The translations under genes were made by a program, and so were the position numbers. From Ga0077555 sp031406575 (lineage in GTDB: Bacteria; Pseudomonadota; Alphaproteobacteria; Rhizobiales; Hyphomicrobiaceae), in the NCBI GenBank assembly GCA_031406575.1, contig JANOHP010000124.1:1-64000 (forward strand): a stretch of DNA of 64,000 nucleotides. Direction: 5' to 3'. Below the pieces are notes generated by a model. That model saw nothing but the letters and a program-made list of their open reading frames with translations. It made no database searches and was not told where the DNA came from. Positions 7,904-16,173 of this stretch are shown piece by piece (within the stretch, counting starts at the first letter, position 1; each line of letters begins with the position of its first letter).

Positions 7904-8506
7904 TCAACCTTTGGTGAGCGCGCGGTCGAGGAATTCCAACCGATCCTGGCCCCAGAAGAACTCGCCCGACTCCAAGACGTAACTGGGCGCCCCGAAGACA
8001 CCGCGTGACAGGGCTTCGGCCGTATATGACTCGAGCAACGCATCCAGCTCGGAGTCACTCGGGCCGGCCTTGCGGATCGCATCCGCATCCAGTCCAACGC
8101 GCTTGGCTGCGCCCGCCAATACGTTGGCTTCGGCGATATTTTCTTCGCGCTCCCACAACGAGCGGCCGATCTCGGCTGCGAGCGCACAGGCGTCCTGACC
8201 GGCCAGTTTCGTTGCGATCACGAGCCGCGTTCCCGGCGCCTCGTCGGAGGGGAAATATTTGGGCTCGATGGTGATTGGTACGCCCGTCTGATCGCGCCAC
8301 CGCTTCAATTCCATCAAGCGATAGGCGCGCCGCTCCGGTGACCTTTTCGGCAAGGGGAGCCCACCAGTCTTGGAAAAAATTTCCCCGAAGCGCGACGGCT
8401 TGATGTCGACCGTGCATCCGTGCCGTTTGGCAATTTCGGCGAAGCGCGCGCTGCCGAGATAGGTCCAGGGACTGTTCAGTGTCATATAGTAACCGATCGT
8501 GGGCAT
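7904..8506 (-). CDS. 2-hydroxychromene-2-carboxylate isomerase-like (DsbA-fold/kappa GST) protein
   Basis: The 200-aa protein starts with GYYMTLNSPWTYLGSARF, followed by an all-helical insert. It ends with GVFGAPSYVLESGEFFWGQDRLEFLDRAL, the cis-Pro (GAPSY) and FWGQDRL motifs diagnostic of HCCA isomerases (NahD family). These glutathione-dependent enzymes act in naphthalene and related aromatic degradation, but most genomic members have unknown substrates. It is divergent from a GST gene with a dyad between them, so the two may be coregulated. Confidence 0.87.
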   Translation of the reverse strand: MPTIGYYMTLNSPWTYLGSARFAEIAKRHGCTVDIKPSRFGEIFSKTGGLPLPKRSPERRAYRLMELKRWRDQTGVPITIEPKYFPSDEAPGTRLVIATKLAGQDACALAAEIGRSLWEREENIAEANVLAGAAKRVGLDADAIRKAGPSDSELDALLESYTAEALSRGVFGAPSYVLESGEFFWGQDRLEFLDRALTKG

Positions 8507-8553
8507 GAGGCGCTCCTTGACGGGAAGATTGCGTGCGTCGACACTTTGGCAGA

Positions 8554-8571
8554 GTTGATTGATAGATCAAC
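8554..8571. promoter_or_regulatory. Dyad between divergent isomerase and GST genes
   Basis: GTTGAT (8554-8559) and its inverted copy ATCAAC (8566-8571) are separated by 6 nt, in the 106-nt gap between two divergent genes. This is a typical position for a shared operator. The spacing does not fit an FNR/FixK box. Confidence 0.35.
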
Positions 8572-8612
8572 GGTTCTGAAAGATCAGCCGATTTCCACTC
8601 GGAGCGACACTG

Positions 8613-9194
8613 ATGTTGACGTTCTACTTTGCGCCAGGGTCCAGCTCCATGGCCACCCATATTGCGCTGCACGAGATCGGGGTGGCGTTCACGCCCAAAT
8701 CAATGTCGTTTTCGAAGAAAGACCAGCAACGCCCCGAGTTTCTGGCGATCAATCCTGAAGGCAAGGTGCCCGCTCTCGTCATTGGCGACGGCGTGCTGAC
8801 CGAGGTGGCGGCGATCCTCTATTATCTGGCGCGCAAATTTCCCGAAGCTGGGCTGTGGCCGGAAGGAGATCTCGAACGGGAGGCCCAGGTCATCTCCTGG
8901 ATGTCGTTCATCGCCTCGACGCTGCATCCCTCGCGCGTGCGCGGCCTAGAATACGCGCGGTCGGTTTACGCGGTTGCCAACTCGAAACTAGGAAAACGAG
9001 AGTGGGCCGTCGACACCTATACGATCGCCGACATTCACCTCTTCAGGCTGTACTGGCGGTTTCGCGGTTCGCTGCAGCCGGAACCCGGCACGTTCGCCGC
9101 GCTCGATGCCCATGCCGAACGCATGATGGCGCGGCCCGCCGTACAGAAGACGTTGGAAATCGAAAGCGCGATTGGCTACGAGTTGCCGGCTTGA
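8613..9194 (+). CDS. Glutathione S-transferase
   Basis: A 193-aa GST. The N-terminal thioredoxin-fold domain has YFAPGSSSMATHIALHE (serine cluster in the active-site position) and the cis-Pro strand GKVPALVI followed by LTEVAAI. The helical C-terminal domain has the conserved YTIADIHLF capping motif. The sequence resembles beta-class bacterial GSTs. It is divergent from an HCCA-isomerase-like gene, suggesting a shared detoxification or aromatic-breakdown role (inference). Confidence 0.88.
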   Translation: MLTFYFAPGSSSMATHIALHEIGVAFTPKSMSFSKKDQQRPEFLAINPEGKVPALVIGDGVLTEVAAILYYLARKFPEAGLWPEGDLEREAQVISWMSFIASTLHPSRVRGLEYARSVYAVANSKLGKREWAVDTYTIADIHLFRLYWRFRGSLQPEPGTFAALDAHAERMMARPAVQKTLEIESAIGYELPA

Positions 9195-9223
9195 ACAGCC
9201 AAAGGTGCGCAATCAGTGCGCGC

Positions 9224-9775
9224 TCAGTGCGCCTTCGGCGGCACCTGCATGCGATCGACGGCGGCGATGCCGATGGCGGAGAGAATGAAGATCGTGTGGA
9301 TGATGGTCTGCCACATGATCCCGGCCTCCGTGTAGGTGGAGGCTGGCTTGCCCAAATTTCCGGCCTCGATGAAGGTCCGCAGCAGGTGGATCGACGAGAT
9401 GCCGATGATCGCCAGGGCGAGCTTGATCTTCAGGACGCTGGCATTGACGTGATCGAGCCATTCGGGTTGATCGGGATGGCCCTTCAAGTTCAACCGCGAA
9501 ACGAATGTCTCGTAGCCACCCACGATGACCATGACGAGAAGGTTGGAGATCATCACGACGTCGATGAGGCCGAGAACGACCAGCATGATCTGCTGCTCGG
9601 TGATGGTCATGGCACCGACCACCAAGTGCCACAGTTCCTTGATGAACAGGATGACATAGACGCCCTGCGCCACGATCAGGCCGAGGTAAAGCGGCACCTG
9701 GAGCCAGCGGGACCCGAAGATGATCTGCGGCATCGGGCGCATGCTGAAGAGGTCCGGTTCCGGTTTCGTGTCCAT
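9224..9775 (-). CDS. YqhA/UPF0114 family membrane protein
   Basis: A 183-aa inner-membrane protein with about four hydrophobic segments: near residues 25-45, 55-85, 110-130 and 150-170. The family-typical core reads ISNLLVMVIVGGYETFVSRL, and HPDQPEWLDHVNASVLKIKL follows. Function is unknown. The ATG chosen has GGAG at 9785-9788, 9 nt upstream; an ATG two codons earlier is too close to that site. Longer upstream frames run into the intergenic region and have no similarity. Confidence 0.88.
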   Translation of the reverse strand: MDTKPEPDLFSMRPMPQIIFGSRWLQVPLYLGLIVAQGVYVILFIKELWHLVVGAMTITEQQIMLVVLGLIDVVMISNLLVMVIVGGYETFVSRLNLKGHPDQPEWLDHVNASVLKIKLALAIIGISSIHLLRTFIEAGNLGKPASTYTEAGIMWQTIIHTIFILSAIGIAAVDRMQVPPKAH

Positions 9776-9976
9776 TGTCATCCGCTCCGTTTGGGTATCG
9801 CCGCTCGTCACATCAACGCTGAACGGCCTCGCCTGTTCGCGGCCGCATATCGTCGCGTGACGGCGTCCGCCGTGATCGGCCTGCGCGCGCCTCGCCAACT
9901 GTCACATGCGCGCGCGATGCGACACGTTCGCGATGCGATACACAACCTTCATCGCGTTGCGTGCCGATCGGCAGCA

Positions 9977-11281
9977 CTACCCGAAGAAGTATCTCGGCAT
10001 CCAGAGTGCCAACTCCTGGAAGTGAATGAGCAGGATCGTCATCAAGATCATCGTGACGAAGAACGGCACCGTGCCCGCAAACAACTCCCCGATGGAGCCT
10101 TCCTTGCGCACCGCCTGAATGACGTACAGCGTCATGCCGACAGGCGGGCTGATGAGCGAGATTTCGCACATCAGCACGAGGAACACGCCGAACCAGACGG
10201 GATCGATGCCCGCCGCCTGCGTCAACGGAAAGACGAGCGGCAGCGTGCCCACCATCATCGGCAGCGTCTCGAAGAAGGTGCCGAGGATAACGTAGAAGAC
10301 GAACAGGCAGTAGATCAGCTGGAGCGGCGTGACATTGAGATCCGACACGAATTTCGTCAACGCCGAGGTGACGCCGAGCAGGCCGAGAATGAAGTTCAAT
10401 GCAAAGGCACCGGCAAGGATCAGCATGCTGAGCGCGGTGAGATTGACCGTAGATAGGAACGCGTCGTGCAGCATGGCGAAATTCAATCGCCCGTACAGGG
10501 CGGCGATCGGCAGCGAGGCGACGACGGCCAAGGCTGCGGCCTCTGTCGATGTGCCCCAGCCGCTGTAGATGGCGCCCATGACGATGGCGAAGATGACCAG
10601 CGGCGGCAGCAGATCGATCAAGCGTATGAGGCGCATCACCATTGGATCGGCGTTGACTTCCTTGGGCGCGATCGAGGGCCGGACAAGCGCCATCAGAATG
10701 ATGCTGCCCATGAACATGATGGTCAGCAGGATGCCCGGCACGATCCCACCCGCATAAAGCCGGCCGACCGACGTGTTGGTCAAAACGCCGTAAATGATGA
10801 AAGCAATTCCGGGGGGAATGAGATTGCCGAGCGAGCCGCCAGCGGCGATCGAGCCCAACACGAGGCGGGTGTCGTAGCTCTTCTTTTTGAAAGTGGGGAG
10901 TGCCACGGTCGCAATCGTCGCTGCGGTGGCGACGGATGAACCCGAGACGGCGGAAAACAGGGCGGAGGAAACGATGTTCGTGTGCAGGAGTCCACCGGGC
11001 AACGGGTTGAGCCAGTCGGCGAGCGAGCGATACATGCGGTCGGTAGCGCCGCATCGAACCAGGATTTCGCCCAACAGGATGAACAACGGCAACTGCAGCA
11101 ACACCGGCTCGTCCATCGAACCCAGGTAGACGACGATGGAAGCATTCATCGCCGGCCAGCCGAGGTAGACGCCGGCGCCGATCATGCCGATGCCGAACAT
11201 GACGGTGGCAATGTGCAGCCCCAGCGTCATCGCGCCGAGCAGGATGGCGAAGCCAACCGCGATCGCGAACATATCCATCAT
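9977..11281 (-). CDS. dctM: TRAP transporter large permease (DctM)
   Basis: A 434-aa DctM-type large membrane subunit of a tripartite ATP-independent periplasmic transporter, with about 12 helices. It carries the family stretches SGSSVATAATIATVALP, GGSLGNLIPPGIAFIIYG and EISLISPPVGMTLYV, which build the substrate and sodium path. It overlaps dctQ by 4 nt (ATGA) and is the last gene of a dctP-dctQ-dctM operon. No enzyme genes adjoin, so the solute cannot be predicted. Confidence 0.95.
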   Translation of the reverse strand: MMDMFAIAVGFAILLGAMTLGLHIATVMFGIGMIGAGVYLGWPAMNASIVVYLGSMDEPVLLQLPLFILLGEILVRCGATDRMYRSLADWLNPLPGGLLHTNIVSSALFSAVSGSSVATAATIATVALPTFKKKSYDTRLVLGSIAAGGSLGNLIPPGIAFIIYGVLTNTSVGRLYAGGIVPGILLTIMFMGSIILMALVRPSIAPKEVNADPMVMRLIRLIDLLPPLVIFAIVMGAIYSGWGTSTEAAALAVVASLPIAALYGRLNFAMLHDAFLSTVNLTALSMLILAGAFALNFILGLLGVTSALTKFVSDLNVTPLQLIYCLFVFYVILGTFFETLPMMVGTLPLVFPLTQAAGIDPVWFGVFLVLMCEISLISPPVGMTLYVIQAVRKEGSIGELFAGTVPFFVTMILMTILLIHFQELALWMPRYFFG

Positions 11282-11877
11282 GATTGAGTGGCCTTGCTGA
11301 TGCCTTCGCGCTGCTCGGCATGGCTGACTTCAGTCGAGATTTCTTCCTCGAGCGTCTGCGGGCCATAGAGACGGTTCAAAAGGAAGGAGTTGGAAAAGAA
11401 CAACTGGACGGCATGAACGGCTGTCAAAAGCGTGCCGACGGCGAAGAGCAGCATGCCGAAAAACCAGATGAGCTGAGGGATCCAAATCGGCGCCTGGAGG
11501 GGCGTGTTGGATCGTTTCAGAGTGCCTACACTGTCGGCAACCTCGAAGACCCCGCGGTAGGCGCAAAACATCGCCATAGCGGCGAGTGTCACCATCGCCA
11601 ACACGTTCAGGATCGAATGAACCCAGGTGGGGACGTAGGGAAACAGCAGCGTCACGCGCATGTGCGAGCGTGTGATGAGCGCATAGGCGAAACCGACGGC
11701 GCTGACGCCGGCCATCATGTAGCCGCCAATCTCGTCGAGGCCCTGGAACGAGACGTTCAAGAATTTGCGCGACAGCATCTCGATTGTCGCGGCAAAGGCC
11801 ATGAGCAGAAGGGCCCAGCCCGCGATGATGCAACAGATACGCGCAACGGCGCCGTAAGTTTTGAGCGCATCATCCAT
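11278..11877 (-). CDS. dctQ: TRAP transporter small permease (DctQ)
   Basis: A 199-aa four-helix DctQ subunit that partners with DctM. It shows the typical R/K-N-V-SFQGLDEIGGYMMAGVSAVGFAYALITRSHMRV stretch across helices 2 and 3. Its stop overlaps the dctM start. It lies 79 nt downstream of dctP, with a perfect 11-bp hairpin between them. Confidence 0.93.
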   Translation of the reverse strand: MDDALKTYGAVARICCIIAGWALLLMAFAATIEMLSRKFLNVSFQGLDEIGGYMMAGVSAVGFAYALITRSHMRVTLLFPYVPTWVHSILNVLAMVTLAAMAMFCAYRGVFEVADSVGTLKRSNTPLQAPIWIPQLIWFFGMLLFAVGTLLTAVHAVQLFFSNSFLLNRLYGPQTLEEEISTEVSHAEQREGISKATQS

Positions 11878-11909
11878 TCAATGGACCCCCGAAGCCGTCA
11901 TTCGGCATG

Positions 11910-11950
11910 CAAACGGGCTGATCGGCATGATGTCCGAGCCAGCCCGTTTG
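11910..11950 (-). terminator. Intercistronic hairpin between dctP and dctQ
   Basis: A perfect 11-bp inverted repeat (11910-11920 with 11940-11950, 19-nt loop) lies just 7 nt past the dctP stop. There is no T-run, so it is more likely an mRNA-stabilising or partial-attenuation hairpin than a full terminator. It would let the binding protein be made in excess of the permease. Confidence 0.6.
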
Positions 11951-11956
11951 TAATCG

Positions 11957-13012
11957 TTATGGTGCGGCGACCAGATTGACGACCTTGCCGATGGTGTCGT
12001 TCCAGTTTTTGATGCAATCGGCATCCGCGCCGCAGCGCTTCGCCCACCGCTTGAGAACCACTTCACGCATGGCGGTGTCGAGCGCCTTGTGATCGGCTTC
12101 GGTGGGTTCGACCTTGACGAGCTTGCCGGGCTTGCCCGCCTTGCATTCGCCACCGGTGCCCGTCGTGCAGGCGAGGCCTTCGGCCGCTTCGTCGATGATC
12201 ACCTTCCACCATTTGTCGGTATCGCCCTTGAACTCTTTCTCGACCAGGGCCTTGGTCGGCGCGTCGAACTTGTTCCAGGTGGCGAGGCTGACGCCGGTGA
12301 ACGTCATGCTGAAGCCGACTGGCAGCGTCAGAACGTGGGTCGTCACTTCGTGCCAACCGGCTTTGTAGGCGGGCATGGTGCCGGTAATGCCGCAGTCGAC
12401 GGTGCCACGCTGAAGAGCGGGAACCACTTCACCGAACGGAATGGTGACGCCGACGGCGCCCAGACCTTCGACGAGATCACCCTGCGAGGTGCCCTGGACG
12501 CGGACTTTCTTGCCCTTGAGGTCGGCCAGACCCTTGAGCGGGAAGTTGCAGTAGAAGTACTGCGTCGGCCATGGGTAATAGTTCATGATCTTGCCGCCGT
12601 AGTGCTTCTCGAAACGGGCGTTCAAGATCGAGCCGTAAACGTCTGCGGTCTTGCGCGCTTCGTCGAAAGTCTTCACGACGCCTGCGATGTCGATGCCTTC
12701 CATGATGGCATCTTCGGCGATGTAAATCGGCAGCGCGTGCACGAAGTCGAACAGGCCCAACTTCATGAGCCGCATCAACTCGGTGCCCTTGAGGCCCAAC
12801 TCGTTGAGGGACTGCACGTTCGCGGTCAATTGACCTTTGGAGGCCTCGGGAAGACGCTTCTGCCAGAACGGCAGCTCGTTTTCCTTCCAATGGGTGAGGA
12901 AGTTCCAGGTGCCCACGACCTTGAACTGATGTTTCTGCACATCCTGAGCGAATGCCGGCGCGCCGAACGCAACCGCACTGATCAACGCAACAGCCGCCAA
13001 TACCTTGCGCAT
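11957..13012 (-). CDS. dctP: TRAP transporter substrate-binding protein (DctP)
   Basis: A 351-aa periplasmic binding protein. The Sec signal peptide (residues 1-22, ending AFA) is followed by the mature DctP fold with LADLKGKKVRVQGTSQG and VPALQRGTVDCGITGT, the regions that hold the carboxylate-binding arginine and the hinge. The C-terminus has several cysteines (C-T-T and ECKAG; CGADADC), which is unusual for the family and may form disulfides. The start has GGGAGAG upstream. First gene of the dctPQM operon; the promoter must lie in the 387-nt gap upstream. Confidence 0.94.
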   Translation of the reverse strand: MRKVLAAVALISAVAFGAPAFAQDVQKHQFKVVGTWNFLTHWKENELPFWQKRLPEASKGQLTANVQSLNELGLKGTELMRLMKLGLFDFVHALPIYIAEDAIMEGIDIAGVVKTFDEARKTADVYGSILNARFEKHYGGKIMNYYPWPTQYFYCNFPLKGLADLKGKKVRVQGTSQGDLVEGLGAVGVTIPFGEVVPALQRGTVDCGITGTMPAYKAGWHEVTTHVLTLPVGFSMTFTGVSLATWNKFDAPTKALVEKEFKGDTDKWWKVIIDEAAEGLACTTGTGGECKAGKPGKLVKVEPTEADHKALDTAMREVVLKRWAKRCGADADCIKNWNDTIGKVVNLVAAP

Positions 13013-13399
13013 GCCTTCGCTCTCCCTTTGATGAACCGGCCGTCATTGCGACCCGGCGCGAATTTCCGGCGAAACAAAGCCACAGGCTTGCGCATTTCGC
13101 AAGACCACAACCGCCACTAACCGCCTGAATTCACGATTGAGTTGATGAAGAATGACGTGCGGGTCCAGAAAATGTGACAATTTGCCACGAAGCCAAGCCA
13201 AGCGGGAACATGCCGCGCCGCCGTCCAGATCATCACTTTATTTGCCAACTGGCTCTGGCGCGGGGGTGCGAATGGCCTCCCATTGGGTTGAAGACTGTGC
13301 AACCCGACTCCGGTGGCCGTTCCGCGTTGGTGCGGTGAAATGACACCAAGTAACCTCCCCTCGCCGATACCGAGGCGCCAGCACAGGAGATCGACCCCA
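13013..13399. other. Intergenic region, divergent promoters
   Basis: This 387-nt gap separates dctP (minus) from the DUF808 gene (plus) and must carry both promoters. A 108-codon minus-strand frame here has no recognisable similarity and overlaps the DUF808 start, so it is not called. No strong dyad was seen. Confidence 0.5.
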
Positions 13400-14383
13400 G
13401 TGAGTTCCGGTTTTTTTGCCCTCCTCGACGATATCGCCACCATTGCGAAAGTGGCGGCGGCCTCGCTGGACGATACCGCGGCTCAGGCCGTCAAGGTCGG
13501 CGCCAAATCGGCTGGTATCGTCATCGACGATGCCGCTTTGACACCTCGCTACGTGGTTGGATTCGCGGCCAAACGTGAACTCCCGATCATCGCGAAGATC
13601 GCCTGGGGATCACTTCGCAACAAGCTGCTCTACCTGTTGCCGGCTGCCCTTGTGCTCAGCTTCTTTGCTCCGTGGGCCATTACGCCGCTGCTGATGACCG
13701 GGGGTGCCTATCTGTGTTTCGAGGGCTGGGAGAAGATCCACGAGCTGCTGCACCCGACGAACAGCGATGCCGAAGAAAACCACATCATCGCCACGAGCGG
13801 GGCCACCAGCGAGGCGGCGGTCCTGGCACGCGAAGAGGCGCAAGTGGCCGGCGCCATTCGTACTGACCTGATCCTCTCTGCCGAAATCATGGCGATCAGC
13901 TTGGCGGCAATCGAGTTGCCGGGTTTCTGGGCCAAGGCTGGCGTGTTGGCTCTCGTGGGGGCTCTCGTAACGGCGGGTGTCTACGGCGCCGTGGCGCTGA
14001 TCGTGAAAGCGGATGATTTCGGAGTCTGGCTCGCCCGTGAAGGCAAACTGGCTGCCACCCGCGCATTCGGCAGCCAGCTCGTTCTGGCGATGCCGAAGAT
14101 ACTGGCGGTGCTCAGTGGGGTTGGCACGGCAGCGATGCTGTGGGTGGGCGGCGGCATTATCCTGCACGGCGTCGAAGCGTTTGGATTGGAAGCAATTCCA
14201 CATGCTGTTGCCGATGGAGCAGCCGTCGTAGGCAGTGTGTTCGGGCCTGCGGATCGGGTCGTGGCATGGTTGGTTGATGCAACTATCGCGGGTGTGTTCG
14301 GTGTGGCGGTGGGCTGGGGTGTGGCGTGGGTTGGGGACCGTGTGGATCGGCTGGCGATCAGTCCACCTGCCCGCGGCGCGTGA
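13400..14383 (+). CDS. DUF808 (YedI-like) inner-membrane protein
   Basis: The 327-aa protein begins SSGFFALLDDIATIAKVAAASLDD, the invariant DUF808 N-terminus, followed by several hydrophobic helices from residue 70 onward. FEGWEKIHELLHP and DLILSAEIMAISLA are also family-typical. Function is unknown. The start is GTG: AGGAGA lies 9 nt upstream and the family N-terminus begins exactly there. Upstream in-frame ATG codons give an arginine-rich nonconserved tail and are rejected. Confidence 0.9.
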   Translation: MSSGFFALLDDIATIAKVAAASLDDTAAQAVKVGAKSAGIVIDDAALTPRYVVGFAAKRELPIIAKIAWGSLRNKLLYLLPAALVLSFFAPWAITPLLMTGGAYLCFEGWEKIHELLHPTNSDAEENHIIATSGATSEAAVLAREEAQVAGAIRTDLILSAEIMAISLAAIELPGFWAKAGVLALVGALVTAGVYGAVALIVKADDFGVWLAREGKLAATRAFGSQLVLAMPKILAVLSGVGTAAMLWVGGGIILHGVEAFGLEAIPHAVADGAAVVGSVFGPADRVVAWLVDATIAGVFGVAVGWGVAWVGDRVDRLAISPPARGA

Positions 14384-14620
14384 CGGAACGAGCGCCGGCC
14401 ATCCCCGTTGAAGGAGGAGACGAACTCAATTGCGGCACGTTGCCTCGTTTCACGCGACAAAGCCTTTCGCCGGCCCAAATCCAGCCGTGGCGGGACCCGA
14501 ATCGGAGGCCATTCAGTGGCAATGAGTCGGGCCGTTTAGGTCCTGTTAGGAGTGAATCAGCTCTGTAGCCCGTGTCGGTGGAGCGCAACAGTCGCGCATC
14601 CACAGTTGAGGGAGCACCCA

Positions 14621-15349
14621 ATGCTGTCGAGTACGCTTGAAGGTCTGGAGTTGGACCTTGATTACCCCGACCTCGTGGGTCGGCGCGTTCTGGTCACCGG
14701 CGTATCGAGTGCCGTTGGCGTGGAAGTGGCGAGGTTGCTGGCGGAACATCGCGTCCGCCTCGTGATGCAGGCCAGTGTCGATACACCCCAAGTGCATGTG
14801 CTGGGGGAAATCGTGTCGCGATCGGCCATGGATGTCCGGATGTTCACCGGGGCTTTGCCGACGCCCGATGCCATCCTGAAATTCGCGCGCCTGGCGGCGC
14901 AGAGCTTCGGCGGGCTCGATGGCGTCATCAATATCACCGAGTTGAGAGAGCCGGTGGATGGTTCAGCGGCGTCGATCAACGACGCCATGGCCGACATGCT
15001 GTCGCTGCCCTGCCTCGTCTCGCGCGTTGTGGCCAACCGGATGCGCACGGCCATGATCGAGGGCACGATCCTCAACGTCGTGGCGGCGCCCGCCAGCGCA
15101 TCGATGCGCACCCGGACTGTCGCCGGAATTGCCCGCTCGGCGCTGGCCGCGTTGACGCGGGGCGAAGCCGCGACCTGGAGTTCGCACGGCATTCGCATCA
15201 ACGCGATCGCGCCGTCGACGGACATTCTGGGCAGCCGCGGTGGAGCTTGCATTTCCGGCACGCCCGATGTGGCGACGCTAGCGCTGCACTTGGCCAGTGC
15301 CCGGGGTGGCAATCTCTCCGGCTTGGTGTTCGAGGGCTGGTGCGGGTGA
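14621..15349 (+). CDS. Short-chain dehydrogenase/reductase with degenerate active site
   Basis: A 242-aa classical-SDR fold protein. The N-terminal cofactor motif is intact (VLVTGVSSAVGVEVARLL, TGxxxxxG), and the NAG position reads NIT. The catalytic Tyr-x-x-x-Lys is missing: aligning ARSALAALTRGEA with the usual KAALxxLTR places Ala at the Tyr and Arg at the Lys. The late HGIRINAIAPS segment is normal. It therefore probably binds nucleotide but is not a standard oxidoreductase. The ATG after GAGGGAG is chosen. Flanking genes give no pathway. Confidence 0.8.
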   Translation: MLSSTLEGLELDLDYPDLVGRRVLVTGVSSAVGVEVARLLAEHRVRLVMQASVDTPQVHVLGEIVSRSAMDVRMFTGALPTPDAILKFARLAAQSFGGLDGVINITELREPVDGSAASINDAMADMLSLPCLVSRVVANRMRTAMIEGTILNVVAAPASASMRTRTVAGIARSALAALTRGEAATWSSHGIRINAIAPSTDILGSRGGACISGTPDVATLALHLASARGGNLSGLVFEGWCG

Positions 15350-15549
15350 AGCACTGACGAACGCGAGGCGCCAGGGCTGGTGCGGTGGGATTCCCCGGTA
15401 GCCCTGCGACAGGGCAGAGGATCTGATCGTTGCGGCGGTGCGCATCCGAGCGCCGCCGATAGAACCGCGCGTAGGCAGGCGTAACCCCTGCACGCGCGAT
15501 CAATGCGTTCGATTCCCGTGCTTCCGAGGGACGGAGCGAACGTTCCCGC

Positions 15550-16173
15550 TCAATAGACGTCTTCGTGTTCGGTGGCTTTATAGCTTGGACGTTGGGCGAA
15601 CCGTAGATGCCATGCGTCGAGCTGCGGCCGGCCCTTGCGCCAATTGTCTGCGCCGTATCGAAAATCAGCGTAGCCACAGACTGCCGCAATCGTGATGTGC
15701 CCAATGGTAGGCGAGTCGCCCCCCAAAACCACTCCAACGGCTTCGCGCTCGAGCTGGTCGAACGAGGCTTTGAATTTCAGCGCGAGCGCGGCAATCAACT
15801 CCGGCGACTGCTGATCGGGAGGCTTTGCCCGCTCGCCCAAGCCCACCAGCAGGAAGTCGAGCACGCCGTCGCCCAGCGCTTGCAGGCGCAGAGCCTCGAA
15901 GCGCGTCGCGGGTTCGGCGGGGAACAAGCGCGCGCCGTGGTGCAGACTGTCCAGATACTCGGCAATCACACGAGAGTCGTAGAGCGGTCGTCCGTCGTCG
16001 AGCAGCAGCGTCGGCAGCTTGTTCAGCGGATTGGCGGCCATCACGTCGGCATTGGGTTTCGTCGCCGCCACGAGCGTGCGCACGCGCTCGATGCGATCTG
16101 CGCATCCCGTCTCGTGGGCCACCAGCATGACTTTGCGCACGAAGGGGGAGCGTGACGACCAAAAGAGTTTCAT
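15550..16173 (-). CDS. Glutathione S-transferase family protein
   Basis: A 207-aa GST-like protein. The N-terminal domain has LFWSSRSPFVRKVMLVAHE (serine-containing active-site loop), NKLPTLLLDDG (cis-Pro) and YDSRVIAEYLD (glutathione-binding DSR). The C-terminal helical domain has the SPTIGHITIAAVCGYADFRY segment. The start ATG shares one base with the stop of the upstream protease-like gene (TGATG), so the two proteins are translationally coupled. Confidence 0.88.
   Translation of the reverse strand: MKLFWSSRSPFVRKVMLVAHETGCADRIERVRTLVAATKPNADVMAANPLNKLPTLLLDDGRPLYDSRVIAEYLDSLHHGARLFPAEPATRFEALRLQALGDGVLDFLLVGLGERAKPPDQQSPELIAALALKFKASFDQLEREAVGVVLGGDSPTIGHITIAAVCGYADFRYGADNWRKGRPQLDAWHLRFAQRPSYKATEHEDVY

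Noticed and set aside
8554..8571. FNR/FixK box between the isomerase and GST genes
   Set aside because: The TTGAT and ATCAA halves are separated by 6 nt rather than the required 4.
8855..10456. 533-codon plus-strand open frame
   Set aside because: It runs through the GST 3' end and antisense to the YqhA-like and dctM genes; composition is Asp/His/Arg-rich noise typical of antisense GC-rich DNA.
13117..13443. 108-codon minus-strand frame upstream of dctP
   Set aside because: No recognisable similarity and it overlaps the well-supported GTG start of the DUF808 gene.
15480..15530. tRNA-like T-arm (GTTCGATTCCCG) near 15500
   Set aside because: The T-stem pairs only 4 of 5 positions and no matching acceptor, D or anticodon arms could be found upstream.
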